64,000 nt of DNA from Streptomyces sp. MMBL 11-1. Lineage in GTDB: Bacteria > Actinomycetota > Actinomycetes > Streptomycetales > Streptomycetaceae. A program made the position numbers and the translations under genes. Below the pieces are notes generated by a model. That model was not told the DNA's origin. It did no database searches and was given only the letters and a program-made list of their open reading frames with translations. The stretch spans positions 1,674,001 to 1,738,000 of the forward strand of contig NZ_CP117709.1 of the NCBI RefSeq assembly GCF_028622875.1, in the 5' to 3' direction. Position 1 is the first letter of the stretch; the number at the start of each line of letters is the position of its first letter. Positions 16,586 to 25,966 of this stretch are shown piece by piece.

Positions 16586-17851
16586 CTACTCCCCCGCCGG
16601 TACGTGCTCGGCGGCGGCCCGCACGTCGATCTCCCGCCAGAAGCCGGCCCGGATCGCGTAACGGTCGTGTTCGTCGATCTGGTCGTCCTTGTGGGCGAGG
16701 AGCCCGAAGCGGGCCGCGTACCGCAGCAGCTCGCCGTCGATCCGGTGCGGGATGCGCGGGTACATGGTGGAGAGTTTCTGCAGGTGGACGGTTTCCGGCA
16801 GGCGCTCCATCCAGCGGCGGGCGAACACCTGGCCCACTTCGAAGGGGTCGCCGCCGACGGTCGTGATGTCCTCCTCGCGGTCCGCCCAGCGCTGTTCGGC
16901 GCTGGTGACCTGGGCGAGGGTCGGCAGGGACGCGGTCTCCGCCGGCTCGCCGAGGGGGCCGCCGCGCTCCACCCAGCCCCTGTCGGAGGACCAGCGCAGC
17001 GTGGCGTTCGCCGGCTGGGGCGGGTGCTGGCGGTCCGGGTGGGTGGCGTGGGCGCGCAGCGCGGCCAGGTCCTTGGGGGTGGGGACGGTCTTGTGGCCGG
17101 GGGCGGACGGGGTGCCGGACGAGGTGGCGGCGGTGGTCTCGGCGGGTGCGGCGGCGCCGTCCCTGGCCGCTGCGGCCTGGGCCTCGGAGGCGCGTTCGGC
17201 GGAGGCGGCGAGGGCCGCCTCCGGCAGCGGCGCGGAGAGGATCGCGGCGATCTCGGGGCGGGGGACGGGCGGCGGGGCGCAGGTGCCGCCGAGGTCCTTG
17301 GCGCGTACGGCCTTGGTGATCCAGGCCCGGTCGAGGACCCGCCGTTCATCGGCCTCGGCGACGAGGTCCTCGGACTGGTTGTAGTCGCCGTCGGCGGCCT
17401 GCACGGCCCAGAGGTGGACGGCGACCCCGTGTTCCTTGGCGGACATCAGACCGGGCAGCAGATCGCCGTCACCGGTCACCAGGACCACGTCCGAGCAGGC
17501 CCGGTTCCTGGCCAGTTCGGTCAGCTCGGCGTGCATGGCGGCGTCGACGCCCTTCTGCGCCCAGCGTCCGTCGCTGCGGGTCAGGGCGCCGAGCCGGACG
17601 GTCACGCGGGGCATCACGCGGAGCCGCCGGTGCTCGGGCTGGGGCACCCGGTCGGGGGCGCCGTCGAACCAGTAGATGCGCAGCAGGGGCTGTTGGGTGT
17701 CGGCCTCCGCGCGCTCGCGCAGCCCCTGGATGAGGGCCGCGTGGTCGACGGTGATGCGGGAACGGGCGGGCTCTCCGGCCAGCAGACTCGCGGCTGCGCC
17801 CAGCAAGTAGCCGGCGTCCACCAGGACGACGCAACGGTCCACGCGTTCCAC
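16586..17851 (-). CDS. NYN-domain (PIN-like nuclease) protein
   Basis: A 421-residue protein with GTG start; a second in-frame GTG four codons on (VDRCVVLVDAGYLLG) is better spaced from the AGAGGG upstream and may be the real start. Residues 1-185 are a NYN domain with the acidic residues of the PIN-like fold: VVLVDAGYLL, KGVDAAMHAELTELA and VTGDGDLLPGL. A Pro/Ala-rich linker joins it to a C-terminal region with FEVGQVFARRWMERL. NYN proteins are putative Mg2+-dependent RNases. The target is unknown. Confidence 0.9.
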   Translation of the reverse strand: MERVDRCVVLVDAGYLLGAAASLLAGEPARSRITVDHAALIQGLRERAEADTQQPLLRIYWFDGAPDRVPQPEHRRLRVMPRVTVRLGALTRSDGRWAQKGVDAAMHAELTELARNRACSDVVLVTGDGDLLPGLMSAKEHGVAVHLWAVQAADGDYNQSEDLVAEADERRVLDRAWITKAVRAKDLGGTCAPPPVPRPEIAAILSAPLPEAALAASAERASEAQAAAARDGAAAPAETTAATSSGTPSAPGHKTVPTPKDLAALRAHATHPDRQHPPQPANATLRWSSDRGWVERGGPLGEPAETASLPTLAQVTSAEQRWADREEDITTVGGDPFEVGQVFARRWMERLPETVHLQKLSTMYPRIPHRIDGELLRYAARFGLLAHKDDQIDEHDRYAIRAGFWREIDVRAAAEHVPAGE

Positions 17852-17984
17852 CCTCTTCCGAATTCGGGAACGGTTCAGCGGCCCGCTCCTCGATGACCGG
17901 GTCCGCTTACCCAGGGTTTCCTTCGAGTCTGCCCGACCGGGAAGGGGTTCACGGCCGGAACTGGATCATCGGCGTGGCGGATCC

Positions 17985-18060
17985 GGAAAGGAAGAGGGAG
18001 GGAGGAAGGACGAGAGAGGGAGGCGGGAGGGAGGAGAGAAGGGACGAGGGCGCGGAGAGG
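17985..18060 (+). other. Polypurine tract
   Basis: About 76 bp are almost entirely A and G (five pyrimidines) with many GGG and GGAGG runs. The tract lies in the 347-bp divergent gap between the NYN gene (minus) and the 59-residue protein gene (plus). Such sequence can form triplexes or G-quadruplexes; no function is shown. Confidence 0.6.
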
Positions 18061-18198
18061 CCGGCCGGAGGCGGCGGAGCGGGACCCCACTGCGGGAACC
18101 ACTACGTACGGTAATGATCCAACATGCGGCGTTTGCGGCCCTATGTGAGTCTGACAGCGGTCCTGGCCCACCAGGATTCCCCACAGGAGGCACTCACC

Positions 18199-18378
18199 AT
18201 GGCCAAGAACAAGAACCGCAAGCAGGGCAGCCAGCACGACCGCGCGTCCGCGTCGGAGCGGAGCGCGGAGCAGGCCAAGTCGACGGCGTACGAGTCGCAG
18301 AACCAGCCGCAGGCGCAGGCCCAGGGCAGCCCGTCCGACGTGGCGCGCAAGCATCAGCGACGCTTCGGCCACAACTGA
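18199..18378 (+). CDS. Small basic hydrophilic protein, 59 residues
   Basis: Begins MAKNKNRKQGSQHDRASASE and ends ARKHQRRFGHN. An excellent ribosome-binding site (AGGAGG, eight bases before ATG 18199) fixes the start; an upstream in-frame ATG at 18124 lacks one. The protein is Gln/Ser/Ala-rich, highly charged and probably disordered, with no signal peptide or membrane span. It stands alone, with a strong terminator after it. I recall similar small proteins in other Streptomyces but know of no function. Confidence 0.82.
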   Translation: MAKNKNRKQGSQHDRASASERSAEQAKSTAYESQNQPQAQAQGSPSDVARKHQRRFGHN

Positions 18379-18421
18379 CCCGTCGGCCGCTCGCGGTAGA
18401 GACTGGCATCGAGGACAGCGA

Positions 18422-18453
18422 GAGGGGCGCCCCGCACGTGCGGGGCGCCCCTC
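18422..18453. terminator. Bidirectional terminator between the small gene and dnaE
   Basis: A perfect 32-bp palindrome (16-bp arms, GAGGGGCGCCCCGCAC and its complement) lies between convergent genes: 44 bp after the 59-residue gene and 32 bp beyond the dnaE stop. Confidence 0.88.
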
Positions 18454-18484
18454 CTGCCGTTCGCGTCGCCGGTGGCGCGCCCGC

Positions 18485-21400
18485 TCAGCCGGCCAGGCAG
18501 GCGGGGCCGAGCAGCACCTTCAGGTCCCCGAAGAGAGCCGAGTCGGCCTTGACCCGGTGCCGGTCGAGCCGGAGCACCGTGGTCTTGCGGGGGCCCTGGA
18601 GCCTGATGCGTACCTCGGTGTCGCCCCGGTGGTGGCTGAGCACCTCGCCGAGCCGGGTGACCATGGGCGGGGTGATCTTCACGGTGGGGATGGTGAGGAC
18701 GACGGGCGCGTTGGTCCCGGCGTTGGAGATGTCGGGGACCTGCATCTCCATGGCGACCAGCCGGGGCACGTCCTCGCGCTTGTCGAGGCGCCCCTTCACG
18801 AAGACGACGGTGTCCTCGACGAGCTGGGTGGAGACCAGCTGGTAGGTGGCGGGGAAGAACATGCACTCGATGGAGCCCGCCAGGTCCTCCACGGTGGCGA
18901 TGGCCCAGGCGTTGCCCTGCTTGGTCATCTTGCGCTGGAGCCCGGAGATGATGCCGCCGACGGTGACGATGGCGCCGTCGCCGTAGTCCCCGCTCATCAG
19001 CTGGGAGATCGAGGAGTCGGCCTTGTCGGACAGCACGTGCTCCAGGCCGAACAGCGGGTGGTCGGAGACGTACAGGCCGAGCATCTCCCGCTCCTGGGCG
19101 AGCAGGTAGGCCTTCTCCCACTCGACGTCGGAGAACTCCACGTCGAGCCCGAAGCCCGGCTCGTCGCTCTCCTCCTCGCCCATGCCGCCGAAGAGGTCGA
19201 ACTGCCCCTCGGCCTCCTTGCGCTTGACCTGCACCACGTTGTCGATCATCGGCTCGTGGTGGGCGACGAGGCCCTTGCGGGTGTGGCCCATCTCGTCGAA
19301 CGCGCCGGCCTTGATGAGCGATTCCACGGTGCGCTTGTTGCAGACGACCGCCTCGACCTTGTCCAGGAAGTCGGGGAAGGTGCTGTACTTCCCCTTCGCC
19401 TTGCGGGACCGGATGATCGAGTCGACGACGTTCTGGCCGACGTTGCGGATGGCGGTCAGGCCGAAGAGGATCACGTCGTCGCCCTGGGCGGCGAAGTTGG
19501 ACAGCGACTCGTTGACGTTGGGCGGGAGCACCTTGATGCCCATGCGGCGGCACTCGTTGAGGTAGACCGCGGACTTGTCCTTGTCGTCCTTGACCGAGGT
19601 CAGCAGCGCGGCCATGTACTCGGCCGGGTAGTTCGCCTTGAGGTAGGCGGTCCAGTAGGTGACCAGGCCGTACGCCGAGGAGTGCGCCTTGTTGAACGCG
19701 TAGCCGGCGAACGGCACCAGGACGTCCCACAGCGCCTTGATCGCCGCGTCGGAGAAGCCCTTCTCCTTGGCGCCCTTCTCGAAGAGGACGAAGTTCTTCG
19801 CCAGCTCCTCGGGCTTCTTCTTGCCCATCACGCGGCGCAGGATGTCGGCCTCGCCGAGCGAGTACCCGGCGACGATCTGGGCGGCCTTCTGGACCTGCTC
19901 CTGGTAGACGATCAGGCCGTAGGTGAGGCCGAGGACCTCCTTGAGGGGCTCCTCCAGCTCCGGGTGGATCGGGGTGATCTCCTGGCGGCCGTTCTTGCGC
20001 TCCGCGTAGTTCGTGTGCGAGTTCATGCCCATCGGGCCCGGCCGGTAGAGGGCCGAGACGGCGGAGATGTCCTCGAAGTTGTCGGGCTGCATCTGGCGCA
20101 GCAGGGAACGCATGGGCCCGCCGTCGAACTGGAAGACGCCGAGCGTGTCGCCGCGGCAGAGCAGTTCGTACGTCTTGGGGTCGTCCAGCGGGAGGGAGAG
20201 CATCTCCAGGTCGATGCCCTTGTTGGACTTCACCATCTTGATGGCGTCGTCCATGATCGTCAGGTTGCGCAGGCCGAGGAAGTCCATCTTCAGCAGGCCG
20301 AGCGACTCGCACTGCGGGTAGTCCCACTGCGTGATGGTGACGCCGTCGGTGTGCCGCGTCCAGAGCGGCGCGTGGTCGACGATCGGCTCACTGGACATGA
20401 TGACGCCTGCGGCGTGCACGCCCATCTGCCGGACGAGGCCCTCGACGCCCTTGGCGGTGTCGATGACCTTCTTGACGTCCGGTTCGCTCTCGTACATCCC
20501 CCGGATCTCGCCCGCCTCGCTGTAGCGCGGGTGCTTGGGGTCGGTGATGCCGTTGAGGTCGATGCCCTTGCCGAGGACGTCGGCGGGCATGGCCTTGGTG
20601 AGCCGGTCGCCCATCGCGTACGGGTAGCCGAGGACGCGGGCGGAGTCCTTGATCGCGTTCTTGGCCTTGATCTTGCCGTAGGTGCCGATCATGGCGACCT
20701 TGTCGGCGCCGTACTTCTCGGTCACGTACCGGATCACCTCGACGCGCCGGCGCTCGTCGAAGTCGATGTCGACGTCGGGCATGGAGACGCGCTCGGGGTT
20801 GAGGAACCGCTCGAAGATCAGCCCGTGCTCGATCGGGTCGAGGTCGGTGATGCCCATCGCGTACGCCACGATGGAACCGGCGGCGGAGCCTCGGCCGGGG
20901 CCGACCGCGATGCCGTTGTTCTTGGCCCACATGATGAAGTCGGCGACGACCAGGAAGTACCCCGGGAACCCCATCTGGATGATGATGTCCATCTCGTACT
21001 CGACCTGCTTCTGCCGGTCGTCGGGGACACCGTTCGGGAAGCGGCGGGCCATGCCGACCCGGACCTCCTCCTGGAACCAGGTGATCTCCGTGAAGCCGTC
21101 CGGGATCTCGAACTTCGGCATGAGGTTCTTCGCCTCGAACATGCCGGTGGTGTCGATCTGCTGGGCGACCAGGAGCGTGTTGGCGCAGCCCTGCTGCCAG
21201 GCGTCGGAGGAGTCGACGGCGTACATCTCGTCCGTCGTCTTGAGGTAGTAGCCGGTGCCGTCGAAGCGGAAGCGGTCGGGGTCCGAGAGGTTCTTGCCGG
21301 TCTGGATGCAGAGCAGGGCGTCGTGGGCGGTGGCCTCGTGGGCGTACGTGTAGTGGGAGTCGTTCGTCACGAGCGGCGGGATGTCGAGCTTCTTGCCGAT

Positions 21401-22024
21401 CTCCAGCAGCCCGTCGCGGACCCGGCGCTCGATCTCGATGCCGTGGTCCATCAGCTCCAGGAAGTACTTGTCCGCCCCGAAGATGTCCTTGTAGTCGGAG
21501 GCCGCCTGGACCGCCTCGTCGAACTGGCCGAGCCGCAGCCGGGTCTGCACCTCGCCGGAGGGGCAGCCGGTGGAGGCGATGAGGCCCTCGGACCACTGGG
21601 AGATGGTCTCCTTGTCCATCCGGGGCCACTTCTGGAGCCAGCCCTCGGCGTACGCGTCGGAGGAGAGCCGGAAGAGGTTGTGCAGCCCGGTCTTGTTGGA
21701 CGCCCAGATCGTCTTGTGGGTGTAACCACCGGATCCGGACACATCGTCGCGCTTCTGGTGCGGCTGCCCCCACTGCACCTTGCGCTTGTGTTTGCGCGAC
21801 TCCGGGGCGACATACGCCTCGATGCCGATGATCGGCGTGACGCCCGCCTTGGTCGCCGAGTGGAAGAAGTCGTAGGCCCCGTGGAGGTTGCCGTGGTCGG
21901 TCATCGCGATGTGCGACATGCCCATCTCGTTGCAGGCCTCGAACATGTCCTTGAGCCGCGCCGCACCGTCCAGCAGCGAGTACTGGGTGTGCACGTGCAG
22001 GTGCGTGAAGGGCGGCTTGGTCAC
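18485..22024 (-). CDS. dnaE: DNA polymerase III alpha subunit
   Basis: 1179 residues, the expected size of an actinobacterial DnaE. The GTG at 22024 (VTKPPFTHLHVHTQYSLLDG) is chosen because the PHP domain begins immediately and upstream residues are low-complexity. The PHP domain keeps its metal ligands (HLHVHTQYS, MTDHGN, NDSHYTYA). The polymerase catalytic acidic residues are in MPDVDIDFDERRR, preceded by GPGRGSAAGS. Later come helix-hairpin-helix and OB-fold regions (AIVTVGGIISGLQRKMTKQG). It is the replicative polymerase, and the intact PHP site suggests built-in proofreading as in mycobacterial DnaE1. It is divergent from the DUF2252 gene. Confidence 0.97.
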   Translation of the reverse strand: MTKPPFTHLHVHTQYSLLDGAARLKDMFEACNEMGMSHIAMTDHGNLHGAYDFFHSATKAGVTPIIGIEAYVAPESRKHKRKVQWGQPHQKRDDVSGSGGYTHKTIWASNKTGLHNLFRLSSDAYAEGWLQKWPRMDKETISQWSEGLIASTGCPSGEVQTRLRLGQFDEAVQAASDYKDIFGADKYFLELMDHGIEIERRVRDGLLEIGKKLDIPPLVTNDSHYTYAHEATAHDALLCIQTGKNLSDPDRFRFDGTGYYLKTTDEMYAVDSSDAWQQGCANTLLVAQQIDTTGMFEAKNLMPKFEIPDGFTEITWFQEEVRVGMARRFPNGVPDDRQKQVEYEMDIIIQMGFPGYFLVVADFIMWAKNNGIAVGPGRGSAAGSIVAYAMGITDLDPIEHGLIFERFLNPERVSMPDVDIDFDERRRVEVIRYVTEKYGADKVAMIGTYGKIKAKNAIKDSARVLGYPYAMGDRLTKAMPADVLGKGIDLNGITDPKHPRYSEAGEIRGMYESEPDVKKVIDTAKGVEGLVRQMGVHAAGVIMSSEPIVDHAPLWTRHTDGVTITQWDYPQCESLGLLKMDFLGLRNLTIMDDAIKMVKSNKGIDLEMLSLPLDDPKTYELLCRGDTLGVFQFDGGPMRSLLRQMQPDNFEDISAVSALYRPGPMGMNSHTNYAERKNGRQEITPIHPELEEPLKEVLGLTYGLIVYQEQVQKAAQIVAGYSLGEADILRRVMGKKKPEELAKNFVLFEKGAKEKGFSDAAIKALWDVLVPFAGYAFNKAHSSAYGLVTYWTAYLKANYPAEYMAALLTSVKDDKDKSAVYLNECRRMGIKVLPPNVNESLSNFAAQGDDVILFGLTAIRNVGQNVVDSIIRSRKAKGKYSTFPDFLDKVEAVVCNKRTVESLIKAGAFDEMGHTRKGLVAHHEPMIDNVVQVKRKEAEGQFDLFGGMGEEESDEPGFGLDVEFSDVEWEKAYLLAQEREMLGLYVSDHPLFGLEHVLSDKADSSISQLMSGDYGDGAIVTVGGIISGLQRKMTKQGNAWAIATVEDLAGSIECMFFPATYQLVSTQLVEDTVVFVKGRLDKREDVPRLVAMEMQVPDISNAGTNAPVVLTIPTVKITPPMVTRLGEVLSHHRGDTEVRIRLQGPRKTTVLRLDRHRVKADSALFGDLKVLLGPACLAG

Positions 22025-22238
22025 GGCGTCGGGCCTCCGGGATGTCGGGCGATGACGGACGGGGGGACAGCGTGGAAGTCTACGACGTGACGGAGTCGGA
22101 CGACGGGCACTCCCGGCTCCCGCCGAGCGTTGGAGAGGGCGGAACACCTGTCCGTTTTGTCATGCGCTCAGTCATGACGTGGTCACGTGGGCCCACGGTT
22201 CGGCCAGACACGGCAGCTACAGCAGGAGGCAGCAAGAA

Positions 22239-23564
22239 ATGTCGGAAACGCAGACCGGCGCAGCGCGGCGCGGGGAGCAGATTCTCGCCGTTTTCGACAC
22301 CGCCTTCGGGGAGCTGCTGGCCGCCGACCCGGCCGCCTTCCGGGTCAAGTTCCGCAAGATGGCGGGCTCGGCCTTCGCCTTCTACCGGGGCACGGCCTGC
22401 CTGTTCTACGGCGACCTGGAGCGGGAGCGGCACGGCGGCCCGTTCCTGGACGAGCGCACGGGCCGGGTGTGGATCCACGGCGATCTCCACGCGGAGAACT
22501 TCGGCACCTACATGGACGCCAACGGCCGCCTCGTCTTCAACGTCAACGACTTCGACGAGGCGTACGTGGGCCCCTTCACCTGGGACCTGAAGCGCTTCGC
22601 CGCCTCCGTGGCGCTGATCGGCTACGCGAAGGCGCTGGCCGACGAGCAGATCAGCGAGCTGGTGACGATCTTCGCCCTCTCCTACCGCGAGCGGATCCAC
22701 GCGCTGGCGACGGGCGCGAAGAACGACGAGGTGCCGCCGTTCACGCTGGACACCGCGGACGGTCCGCTGCTGGGCGCGCTGCGCGCCGCCCGGTCGCGCA
22801 CGCGTTTCTCGCTGCTGGACTCGATGACGGTGATCCGGGACTTCGAGCGCCGGTTCGCGGACGGTGGCGGGTCGATCGACCTGGACGCCGCGACGCGCTA
22901 CAAGGTGCTGGCCGCGTTCGACGGCTATCTGGAGACGCTGCCGGAGTCGAGCCTGACCCGTCCCGACTCCTACCGGGTCAAGGACGTGGTGGGCCGCCGG
23001 GGCATCGGCATAGGGTCCGCCGGGCTGCCCTCGTACAACATCCTCCTGGAGGGCAACAGCGACGCCCTGGAGAACGACGTGGTGATCTACCTCAAGCAGG
23101 CGCAGACCCCGGCGGTCTCCCACCACATCACGGACGCCGCCGTGCGGGAGTACTTCCAGCACGAGGGGCACCGCACGGTGATCTCGCAGCGCGCGCTGCA
23201 GGCGCACGCGGACCCGTGGCTGGGCTGGACCGAGCTGGACGGCTCGGGTCAGCTGGTCGCCGAGGTCTCGCCGTACGCGGTCGATCTGGACTGGTCCGAC
23301 ATCGACGAGGCGGACGAGATCGCGGCGGTCGTCGCGGATCTGGGCCGGGCCACGGCCACGATGCACGCGGCCGCCGACGACGAGAGCGGGCACTCGCTGG
23401 TGCCGTTCTCCACCGAGCGGGCGATCGACGCGGCCATCGCGGCCGACGAGGAGGGCTTCGCTCCGATGCTCGTCGACTTCGCCCACAGCTACGGGGCGAG
23501 GGCCCGCGCGGACCACCAGATCTTCGTGGACCTCTTCCGCAACGGCCGGATCCCGGGGCTGTAG
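22239..23564 (+). CDS. DUF2252 protein with kinase-like motifs
   Basis: 441 residues from ATG 22239 (MSETQTGAARRGEQILAVFD), preceded by GCAGGAGGC nine bases upstream. The core VWIHGDLHAENFGTY followed by VFNVNDFDEAYVGPFTWDLK matches DUF2252 and closely resembles the catalytic loop (HGDxxxxN) and metal-binding DFD of aminoglycoside phosphotransferase-type kinases. The N-lobe contains FRKMAGSAFAFYRGTACLFY. The fold suggests a small-molecule kinase, but no substrate is known. It is not an obvious operon with its neighbours. Confidence 0.88.
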   Translation: MSETQTGAARRGEQILAVFDTAFGELLAADPAAFRVKFRKMAGSAFAFYRGTACLFYGDLERERHGGPFLDERTGRVWIHGDLHAENFGTYMDANGRLVFNVNDFDEAYVGPFTWDLKRFAASVALIGYAKALADEQISELVTIFALSYRERIHALATGAKNDEVPPFTLDTADGPLLGALRAARSRTRFSLLDSMTVIRDFERRFADGGGSIDLDAATRYKVLAAFDGYLETLPESSLTRPDSYRVKDVVGRRGIGIGSAGLPSYNILLEGNSDALENDVVIYLKQAQTPAVSHHITDAAVREYFQHEGHRTVISQRALQAHADPWLGWTELDGSGQLVAEVSPYAVDLDWSDIDEADEIAAVVADLGRATATMHAAADDESGHSLVPFSTERAIDAAIAADEEGFAPMLVDFAHSYGARARADHQIFVDLFRNGRIPGL

Positions 23565-23631
23565 GGGCCCCGGGCCCAAGGGCCCCGGGCGGGGACTCTC
23601 AGCCTCTTTTAAGGTCCGCTTACCTCGGCGC

Positions 23632-24375
23632 ATGACACACTTTCCGGCGATGGACATCTCAGGGACGCAGCTCAGGGTCGCGCGCGCGGCGGTCTTCACC
23701 GCGCTCGCCGTCACCCTGTCCACGGCGTCCCATGTGCTGCTCTCCCGGGTCCCGCTGCCGCTGACCGCGGTCGCGCTGCTGGCCGCCGCGGTCTTCGCGG
23801 TGGCGTACGCGCTGGCCGGCCGGGAGCGCGGCTTCGGGGCGATCGCGGGCCTGCTGGTCCCGCTGGAGCTGGCCGCCGACACCCTCTTCACCACGGGCCA
23901 GCACCTCTGTTACGGGGCGGCCGGCGGTCCGGTCGCGGGCACGCTGCGCGCGGTGGGCTTCGACGTCCTCTGCGGCGGCGAGGTAGGGGTCGGCGGGGCC
24001 CGGATCGCGGGCGTCGGCGCGGTGGGCACCCCGCTGGCCGAGGTGGCCGGAGCGGGCGACCGCGCGGCGGCGCTGCTGGCGCAGCCGGGACCGGCCGTGC
24101 CCTGGCTGCTGCTCGTCGCGCATGTGGCGGTCGGGCTGCTCGCCGCGGCCTGGCTGCGACGCGGCGAGGCGGCCCTGGCCGGGCTGCTGCGCGCGGCGGC
24201 CCTGCTGGCGTTCCGGCCGCTGCTGGTAGCGGTCGCCGTGGTGCGCTCGGGCGCCCGGGCCGCGGCCCGCCGCTCCCGGCCCGCCGGGCGTCCGCATCCG
24301 CCGCTGACCGCCCGCTTCCTCGTGCACTGCGTGGGACTCAGGGGCCCGCCGCTCGCGACGTACGCCGCTGCCTGA
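23632..24375 (+). CDS. Integral membrane protein, unknown function
   Basis: 247 residues, ATG 23632 or 23650 (MDISGTQLRVARAAVFTAL). Hydrophobic segments near residues 14-34, 41-62, 68-88 and 158-180 suggest four or more membrane spans; the last 50 residues are Arg/Pro-rich and cytoplasmic. No enzymatic motif is seen. It is followed after 68 bp by the DsbA-like gene in the same direction. Confidence 0.72.
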   Translation: MTHFPAMDISGTQLRVARAAVFTALAVTLSTASHVLLSRVPLPLTAVALLAAAVFAVAYALAGRERGFGAIAGLLVPLELAADTLFTTGQHLCYGAAGGPVAGTLRAVGFDVLCGGEVGVGGARIAGVGAVGTPLAEVAGAGDRAAALLAQPGPAVPWLLLVAHVAVGLLAAAWLRRGEAALAGLLRAAALLAFRPLLVAVAVVRSGARAAARRSRPAGRPHPPLTARFLVHCVGLRGPPLATYAAA

Positions 24376-24443
24376 CACGGGCACGACGGCACGACGACGG
24401 CAGCACCGCCCCTCCCCCACACACGTACTCACGGAGAACGATC

Positions 24444-25259
24444 ATGAGCAAGCGCAACACCCAGGCGAACAAGGCAGCGGCCCGCGAGCGGCTGCGCGCC
24501 GAGCGCGAGGCCCAGGCCAAGAAGGACAGGACCCGCAAGCAGCTCGTCGTGGCCGCCTCGGTCGTCGCGGCCCTCGCCGTGGTCGGCGGCATCAGCTACG
24601 GGGTGACGCAGCTGAACAAGCCGGACGCCTGGGAGGCGGCCGCGGACGCGAAGAACGTCACCGCGCCGAAGAACACCTCCGGCGACGACGGCACCACCGT
24701 GGTGATCGGCAAGTCGAGCGCGAAGAAGACCCTGGAGCTGTACGAGGACTCGCGCTGCCCGGTCTGCGCCACGTTCGAGCAGGGCGTCGGCGAGACCGTC
24801 TCGAAGGACGTCGAGGCCGGCAAGTACAAGGTCCGGTACGTCGGCGCGACCTTCATCGACAACACCGACAACGGCGAGGGCTCCAAGAACGCCCTGAGCG
24901 CGCTCGGTGCGGCGCTGGACGTGAGCCCCGAGGCGTTCATGGAGTACAAGGCCGCGCTGTACTCGGCGAAGTTCCACCCCGAGGAGAGCGACGACAAGTT
25001 CGCCGAGGACAGCTATCTGATCGAGGTCGCGGACTCGGTCGACGCGCTGAAGGGGAACAAGGACTTCCAGAAGGACGTCGAGGACGGCACGTACGACGCC
25101 TGGGCCATGAAGATGTCCGAGTCGTTCGACAAGAGCGGGGTGCAGGGCACGCCGACGCTGAAGATGGACGGCAAGAAGGTCACGGCCGAGGGCAGCGAGA
25201 ACGCCCCGATGACGGCCGACGAGTTCACGAAGGCCCTCGACAAGGCGCTCAAGGCCTGA
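24444..25259 (+). CDS. Membrane-anchored DsbA/thioredoxin-like protein
   Basis: 271 residues. A basic, charged N-terminus (MSKRNTQANKAAARERLRAE) leads to one membrane span, QLVVAASVVAALAVVGGISY, leaving the rest outside the cell. The thioredoxin-fold domain starts at ELYEDSRCPVCATFEQGV, giving a CPVC active site, and the cis-proline loop is VQGTPTLKMDG. This is the Thioredoxin_4/DsbG-like family common in actinobacteria, likely involved in disulfide formation or repair of exported proteins. ATG 24444 has GGAG upstream (CACGGAGAACGATC). Confidence 0.9.
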   Translation: MSKRNTQANKAAARERLRAEREAQAKKDRTRKQLVVAASVVAALAVVGGISYGVTQLNKPDAWEAAADAKNVTAPKNTSGDDGTTVVIGKSSAKKTLELYEDSRCPVCATFEQGVGETVSKDVEAGKYKVRYVGATFIDNTDNGEGSKNALSALGAALDVSPEAFMEYKAALYSAKFHPEESDDKFAEDSYLIEVADSVDALKGNKDFQKDVEDGTYDAWAMKMSESFDKSGVQGTPTLKMDGKKVTAEGSENAPMTADEFTKALDKALKA

Positions 25260-25273
25260 GGCCCCCGCTTGCC

Positions 25274-25333
25274 GCGGCACCCGGCGCACCGGACGCACCG
25301 GGCGGGCCGACCGCCCGGTGCGCCGGGTGCCGC
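25274..25333. terminator. Bidirectional terminator with alternative hairpins
   Basis: Perfect 19-bp arms (25274-25292 and 25315-25333) flank a 22-base loop; an inner pairing (GCACCGGGCGG with CCGCCCGGTGC) competes with the outer stem. It sits between the convergent DsbA-like and hydrolase genes. Confidence 0.85.
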
Positions 25334-25338
25334 GCCCT

Positions 25339-25908
25339 CTACAGGGTGGCCAGGAAGCCGAGCGCGACCTTCCAGGTCTGGTCGGCGGCCGCCTGGTCGA
25401 AGTCGTGCAGATCGGGGTCGGTGAACAGGTGCCCGGCCCCGGGGTAGCGGTAGACCTCGACGTCCGCGCCGGTGCGCTGCATCTGCAGGTACCAGCTGTT
25501 GAGCCAGTCGTGGGACTCGAAGGGGTCCGGGTCCGCGACGTGCAGCTGGACGGGGAGTTCGTCCACCGAGGCGTTCTCGGCGATGTCCGAGGTGCCGTGG
25601 AACAGCAGCAGCCCGCGCGCCTTCGCGTCGCCGAGCGCCAGGGTCTGCGCGGTCGCCGCCCCGAGGGAGAAGCCGGCGTAGACGAGCCCCTGGTCGGAGT
25701 AGGGCGCGGCGGCCAGCACGGCGCGCTTCAGCAGCTCCTCCTTGCCGACCTCGTCCTGGTAGGCCATGCCCTCTTCCACCGTGTCAAAGGTGTGCCCCTC
25801 GAACAGATCGGGCACGCGCACCTCGTGGCCGGCGTCCCGGAGGCGCGCGGCCGCGGCGTGCACGGCGGGCCGGAGCCCGTACGTCGAGTGGAAAAGCATG
25901 ATGTTCAT
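25339..25908 (-). CDS. Dienelactone-hydrolase-like alpha/beta hydrolase
   Basis: About 189 residues from ATG 25908 (MNIMLFHSTYGLRPAVHAAA); ATG 25917 is an in-frame alternative. It has the DLH fold layout, with nucleophile elbow YAGFSLGAATAQ, acid-loop region HVADPDPFESHDW and catalytic His in YPGAGHLFTD. The nucleophile is Ser (GFSLG) rather than the Cys of classical dienelactone hydrolase, so it is a serine esterase-like member. Its substrate is unknown. The gene overlaps the beginning of the upstream region of the MscS gene divergently. Confidence 0.87.
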   Translation of the reverse strand: MNIMLFHSTYGLRPAVHAAAARLRDAGHEVRVPDLFEGHTFDTVEEGMAYQDEVGKEELLKRAVLAAAPYSDQGLVYAGFSLGAATAQTLALGDAKARGLLLFHGTSDIAENASVDELPVQLHVADPDPFESHDWLNSWYLQMQRTGADVEVYRYPGAGHLFTDPDLHDFDQAAADQTWKVALGFLATL

Positions 25909-25966
25909 GAGGCCCATGGTGCCATTTGTGCCCTGGTGGCTGCCCTACAGCTTGGAGGACGAGGGA

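Noticed and set aside
18557..22090. Very long open frame on the plus strand opposite dnaE
   Set aside because: It is the antisense shadow of dnaE caused by high GC; its translation is Val/Gly/Asp/Glu-rich low complexity with no domain.
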